Part shown: in pieces, positions 61,554 to 64,000 of the stretch
Layout of the letters: each line of letters opens with the position of its first letter
Position numbering within the stretch: position 1 is the first letter of the stretch
NCBI GenBank assembly: GCA_964517175.1
Contig: CAZFBU010000003.1
Span: forward strand, 24,969 to 88,968
Direction: 5' to 3'
Source of the DNA: JADJNW01 sp964517175
GTDB lineage: Bacteria > Bacteroidota > Bacteroidia > Chitinophagales > Saprospiraceae
Length of the DNA: 64,000 bases
Made by a program: the position numbers and the translations under genes
Notes under the pieces: generated by a model
Database searches by the model: none
What the model saw: the letters and a program-made list of their open reading frames with translations, nothing else
Told to the model about the DNA's origin: nothing

Positions 61554-62921
61554 ATGAGCGTTGTAGAAATGAAAATTCCCACCATTGGGGAATCCATCGA
61601 TGAAGTAACCATCTCCCAATGGCTGAAAGAAGACGGCGCGTACGTCGAACTGGACGAGCCGATTTGCGAGATCGAGTCGGACAAAGCCACCCTCGAGTTC
61701 CCATCGGAAGCGGCCGGTAAGCTGATTCACGTTGCCCAAGAGGGCGACGACCTGAAAATCGGCGATGTTGTTGCCAAAATTGACACCAGTGTCAAAAAAG
61801 ACAATGGCNNNNNNNNNNNNNNNNNNNNNNNNNNNNNNNNNNNNNNNNNNNNNNNNNNNNNNNNNNNNNNNNNNNNNNNNNNNNNNNNNNNNNNNNNNNN
61901 NNNNNNNNCCAAAGCAGCCGAACAAAAGCAGGAGACGCCCGCAGCCAAAGCCAGCGAATCAAAGCAGGAGGAAGAAAGGGAAGATTCCTACGCCGCAGGG
62001 CATCCGTCTCCGGCAGCAGCTAAAATACTGAAAGAGAACGACATAACTCCTAGTGACGTCAAGGGTACCGGCAAAGAAGGACGCATCACTAAGGAAGACG
62101 CTCAAAAGGCAGTAGAAGCGAAGCAATCGCAGCCGTCGAAGCAGCCCGAAGCACCCAAGCAGGAAAAGAAGGAAGAAAAGCCGCAACCAAAGGTTGACAT
62201 CCGCCCGAAGGAAGCGTTCAGCCGGGAAGAAACGCGCAAGAAGATGAGCCGCATGCGCCGCACCATCGCCAAGCGCCTGGTGAGTGCGAAGAACGAAACG
62301 GCAATGCTGACGACGTTCAACGAGGTTGATCTGACCGAAGTGATGGCGCTGCGCAAAAAATATCAGGACAAATTCGTTGAGAAATATGGCATCAAGCTGG
62401 GCTTCATGTCACTTTTTGCGAAGGCTTGCGCGAAGGTTTTGCTGGAAATGCCGGATGTGAATGCGAAGCTCGACGGCGAGGAGTTGGTTTACCACGAGTA
62501 TGTCGATATTTCTATCGCGATCTCCACGCCAAATGGGCTGGTGGTGCCGCCGATTCACAATGTCGAATCACTGAACTACGCCGAGATCGAATACAAACTG
62601 AAAGAGCTTGCGGATAAAGCCCGCAACGGCACGCTTTCGCTGGATGAAATGCAGGGGGGCACGTTTACCATCACCAACGGTGGGGTTTTTGGCTCGCTGA
62701 ACAGCACGCCAATCCTGAACGAACCGCAGTCGGCCATTCTCGGCATGCACGCCATCAAGGAACGCCCGATGGCCATCAACGGGGAAGTGAAAATCCGCCC
62801 GATGATGTACCTGGCGCTTTCCTACGATCACCGCGTGATCGACGGCAGCACCTCGGTGACTTTCCTCGTGAAAGTGAAGGAATTGCTCGAAGATCCAATC
62901 AAGCTGTTTTTGGATATTTAA
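61554..62921 (+). CDS. sucB: 2-oxo acid dehydrogenase E2 (dihydrolipoyl succinyltransferase), gap in linker
   Basis: 455 residues as assembled. Lipoyl domain at ~1-80 with the lipoylated lysine in EIESDKATLEF. Then an Ala/Glu-rich linker holding the 100-N gap, a peripheral subunit-binding domain (~140-180: SPAAAKILKENDI...GKEGRITKEDAQ), a second linker and the catalytic domain (~225-455) ending SYDHRVIDGS (H-x3-D-G active site). The short TFNEVDLTEVMALR and GIKLGFMSLFAKA features point to the 2-oxoglutarate dehydrogenase E2. sucA is expected nearby but is not in this stretch. A strong terminator follows. Confidence 0.92.
   Translation: MSVVEMKIPTIGESIDEVTISQWLKEDGAYVELDEPICEIESDKATLEFPSEAAGKLIHVAQEGDDLKIGDVVAKIDTSVKKDNGXXXXXXXXXXXXXXXXXXXXXXXXXXXXXXXXXXKAAEQKQETPAAKASESKQEEEREDSYAAGHPSPAAAKILKENDITPSDVKGTGKEGRITKEDAQKAVEAKQSQPSKQPEAPKQEKKEEKPQPKVDIRPKEAFSREETRKKMSRMRRTIAKRLVSAKNETAMLTTFNEVDLTEVMALRKKYQDKFVEKYGIKLGFMSLFAKACAKVLLEMPDVNAKLDGEELVYHEYVDISIAISTPNGLVVPPIHNVESLNYAEIEYKLKELADKARNGTLSLDEMQGGTFTITNGGVFGSLNSTPILNEPQSAILGMHAIKERPMAINGEVKIRPMMYLALSYDHRVIDGSTSVTFLVKVKELLEDPIKLFLDI
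61809..61908. other. Assembly gap (100 N) in the E2 linker
   Basis: 100 N. The frame is the same on both sides. Linkers of this kind are repetitive, which may be why assembly failed. Confidence 0.95.
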
Positions 62922-62944
62922 TGCAAAGACACGTTAGAAAATAA

Positions 62945-62990
62945 AAAATGCGAGGTTGGAATTTCTCCAATCTCGCATTTTCATTTTTTG
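62945..62990. terminator. Bidirectional-type terminator hairpin after sucB
   Basis: Sixteen-bp stem, AAAATGCGAGGTTGGA (62945-62960) with 62966-62981, loop ATTTC, followed by CATTTTTTG. A TACTTTTG box (62991-62998) directly after it may be the -7 element of the gene at 63003. Confidence 0.75.
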
Positions 62991-63002
62991 TACTTTTGTA
63001 AC

Positions 63003-63521
63003 ATGACGCTACAAGAACTCCTCGATTATCTTGCGCTGCATCCGGCGTACATTATGTTTTACTTTGCTATGTTGCCCTTTGCGGCATTCCTGGCGGGCGT
63101 GCTTTCCCGGGGCGAATCGCATTTGCCGCCCTGGAATATTCTGTACGCCGTTTTGATCTATGCGGTATGTATTCCAGGCATTTTTGCGGTTACGCTGAAC
63201 GTCTATTTGTTCTTGTTCGAGAACCGGAGTATTATGGAAATGGACATTTACACCCAAATTTTACCAACGCTTTCCATGATCATTACGCTGGTGATTATTC
63301 GTCGCTATGTACACTTTGATTACATCCCCGGCTTTGATACGCTGACCAGCCTTATCACGATCATTGCCGCCGTACTGGGTATCATGTGGTTTATTGATCG
63401 AACAAAAATATGGCTGCTATCCTACGTGCGTATCGAGATAGTCATATTGACCTTCATCGCTCTGCTCCTCGTCATTCGCTTTAGCTGGTCGCGCATGTTC
63501 AGGAGCGCTGCGCGTCACTGA
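63003..63521 (+). CDS. Integral membrane protein, unknown function
   Basis: 172 residues with five probable spans (YIMFYFAMLPFAAFLAGVL; ILYAVLIYAVCIPGIFAVTL; ILPTLSMIITLVII; LITIIAAVLGIMWFI; IVILTFIALLLVIRF). Start ATG at 63003; the frame runs on to 62988. A TACTTTTG -7-like box ends only 4 bases before the ATG, so either the mRNA is nearly leaderless or a later start is used. The stop is adjacent to the converging next gene. I do not recognise the family. Confidence 0.65.
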   Translation: MTLQELLDYLALHPAYIMFYFAMLPFAAFLAGVLSRGESHLPPWNILYAVLIYAVCIPGIFAVTLNVYLFLFENRSIMEMDIYTQILPTLSMIITLVIIRRYVHFDYIPGFDTLTSLITIIAAVLGIMWFIDRTKIWLLSYVRIEIVILTFIALLLVIRFSWSRMFRSAARH

Positions 63522-63995
63522 TTACTGCGAAGCCTTATCAGAAACCAGTACAACATCGGTTAGCGAGTAGATCAGCCGGTTTACATCCGAGTTATTCAGT
63601 TCCAGTTTGCCTTTGATGATAATCGGATCCGGCGAATACTTGATCGCTTCCTTTGCATACACTTCCATCACCGTTTCTGGTCCGGCGCCACCGCAGAAGA
63701 AGCACATGTTGTATGGATAAGCGGAGAAAACAAACTCCGTGTGGCTTTTATAACCTTCCACCGGGATGACGTAGCCCTTTACCTCTACGACTTTGCCCTC
63801 CATTTTCTTCACGTCTTCGCTGAAAACCGGTACGTCCACCTTGAAGCCCAGCATATCGTCGTATTGCTTTTTGAAGGTAATCTTTGCCAGATCCTTCCAG
63901 ATCGTCGTGCTGGTCGTCTTTTGTGCCAACAGACTCTCACTGGTCAGCCCTGTGCACAGGGCAATTGCCAATATGGAAACGAATAATTTTTTCAT
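63522..63995 (-). CDS. Secreted protein with a CFFCGGAGPE motif, unknown function
   Basis: 157 residues, signal peptide (MKKLFVSILAIALCTGLTSESLLAQ). The centre reads VKGYVIPVEGYKSHTEFVFSAYP followed by NMCFFCGGAGPETVMEVY, then IKGKLELNNSDVNRLIYSLTDVVLV. The arrangement is similar to DUF3299-type periplasmic beta-barrel (OB-like) proteins, but the usual CIH-PPP segment is replaced by C-x2-C-GG. The Cys pair may bind a metal or form a disulfide. Function unknown. The start at 63995 lies near the window edge; the upstream neighbour is not visible. Confidence 0.65.
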   Translation of the reverse strand: MKKLFVSILAIALCTGLTSESLLAQKTTSTTIWKDLAKITFKKQYDDMLGFKVDVPVFSEDVKKMEGKVVEVKGYVIPVEGYKSHTEFVFSAYPYNMCFFCGGAGPETVMEVYAKEAIKYSPDPIIIKGKLELNNSDVNRLIYSLTDVVLVSDKASQ

Positions 63996-64000
63996 GTTTT

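Overview
The window looks like a draft-genome segment of a member of the Bacteroidota, most likely the Saprospiria/Lewinella side of the phylum (inference; there is no rRNA to settle it). The evidence is a SusC/SusD polysaccharide locus, three proteins ending in Por/type IX secretion (T9SS) sorting domains, a MurF-Alr fusion, a stand-alone PurS, and promoters of the Bacteroidota form TTTG-N19/20-TAnnTTTG. Eight runs of exactly 100 N interrupt the sequence. Two of them sit inside tandem repeats and six in or next to ordinary genes.

Layout. 1-3.5 kb and on to 5.5 kb: the end of hisIE, a small membrane protein, and a minus-strand operon of three SurA/PpiC-type periplasmic foldases. 5.7-11 kb: murF-alr, a repeat element, a pterin dehydratase and dnaX. 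11-14.4 kb: a Uma2 nuclease-like protein, a Crp/Fnr regulator, a CNNM/CBS protein and lptC. 14.5-16.1 kb: an AT-rich restriction-modification pair. 16.2-19.2 kb: a large SprB-repeat surface protein. 19.4-21.9 kb: pssA-purS-rsmI and a metallophosphatase. 21.9-26.8 kb: a secreted M20 amidohydrolase and a BNR/sortilin-like propeller. 27.4-39.3 kb: a complete beta-glucan (laminarin-type) utilisation locus with a membrane-spanning LuxR-type regulator, susC, susD, a surface lipoprotein and two GH16 enzymes. 39.5-41.4 kb: mobB-mobA, moaC and a small antitoxin-like gene. 41.5-47.1 kb: Xaa-Pro aminopeptidase, two unknown genes, rpoN and an AT-rich two-gene cassette resembling toxin plus immunity. 47.1-50.6 kb: thiL, a thioredoxin-like protein, a PfkB kinase and tRNA-Asn. 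50.6-52 kb: a second copy of the repeat element and a YoeB toxin behind an unusually large partner gene. 52.4-64 kb: a phytase/esterase-like T9SS cargo, an SCP2 protein, moaE, moaD, two lytic transglycosylases, lgt, an SdiA-regulated-type protein, the 2-oxo acid dehydrogenase E2 gene, and two unknown genes.

How the genes work together. The glucan locus is a self-contained unit: GH16 enzymes cut beta-1,3/1,4-glucan outside the cell, the lipoproteins and SusD bind the oligosaccharides, SusC imports them, and the regulator probably senses them in the periplasm. A consensus promoter (36568-36598) lies just downstream of a four-copy direct repeat (36608-36657) in front of susC. The moa/mob genes supply molybdenum cofactor from three separate places. 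The foldases, LptC, Lgt and the transglycosylases serve envelope assembly.

The most unusual signals are in dnaX and its surroundings: a leader made of alternative hairpins, a 10-A slippery tract followed by stops in both alternative frames, and a long heptanucleotide repeat in the tau linker. Next are two families of inverted-repeat-bounded, non-coding elements, short tandem repeats lodged inside conserved enzymes, and two candidate toxin systems (YoeB with a 242-residue partner; the 46-47 kb cassette).
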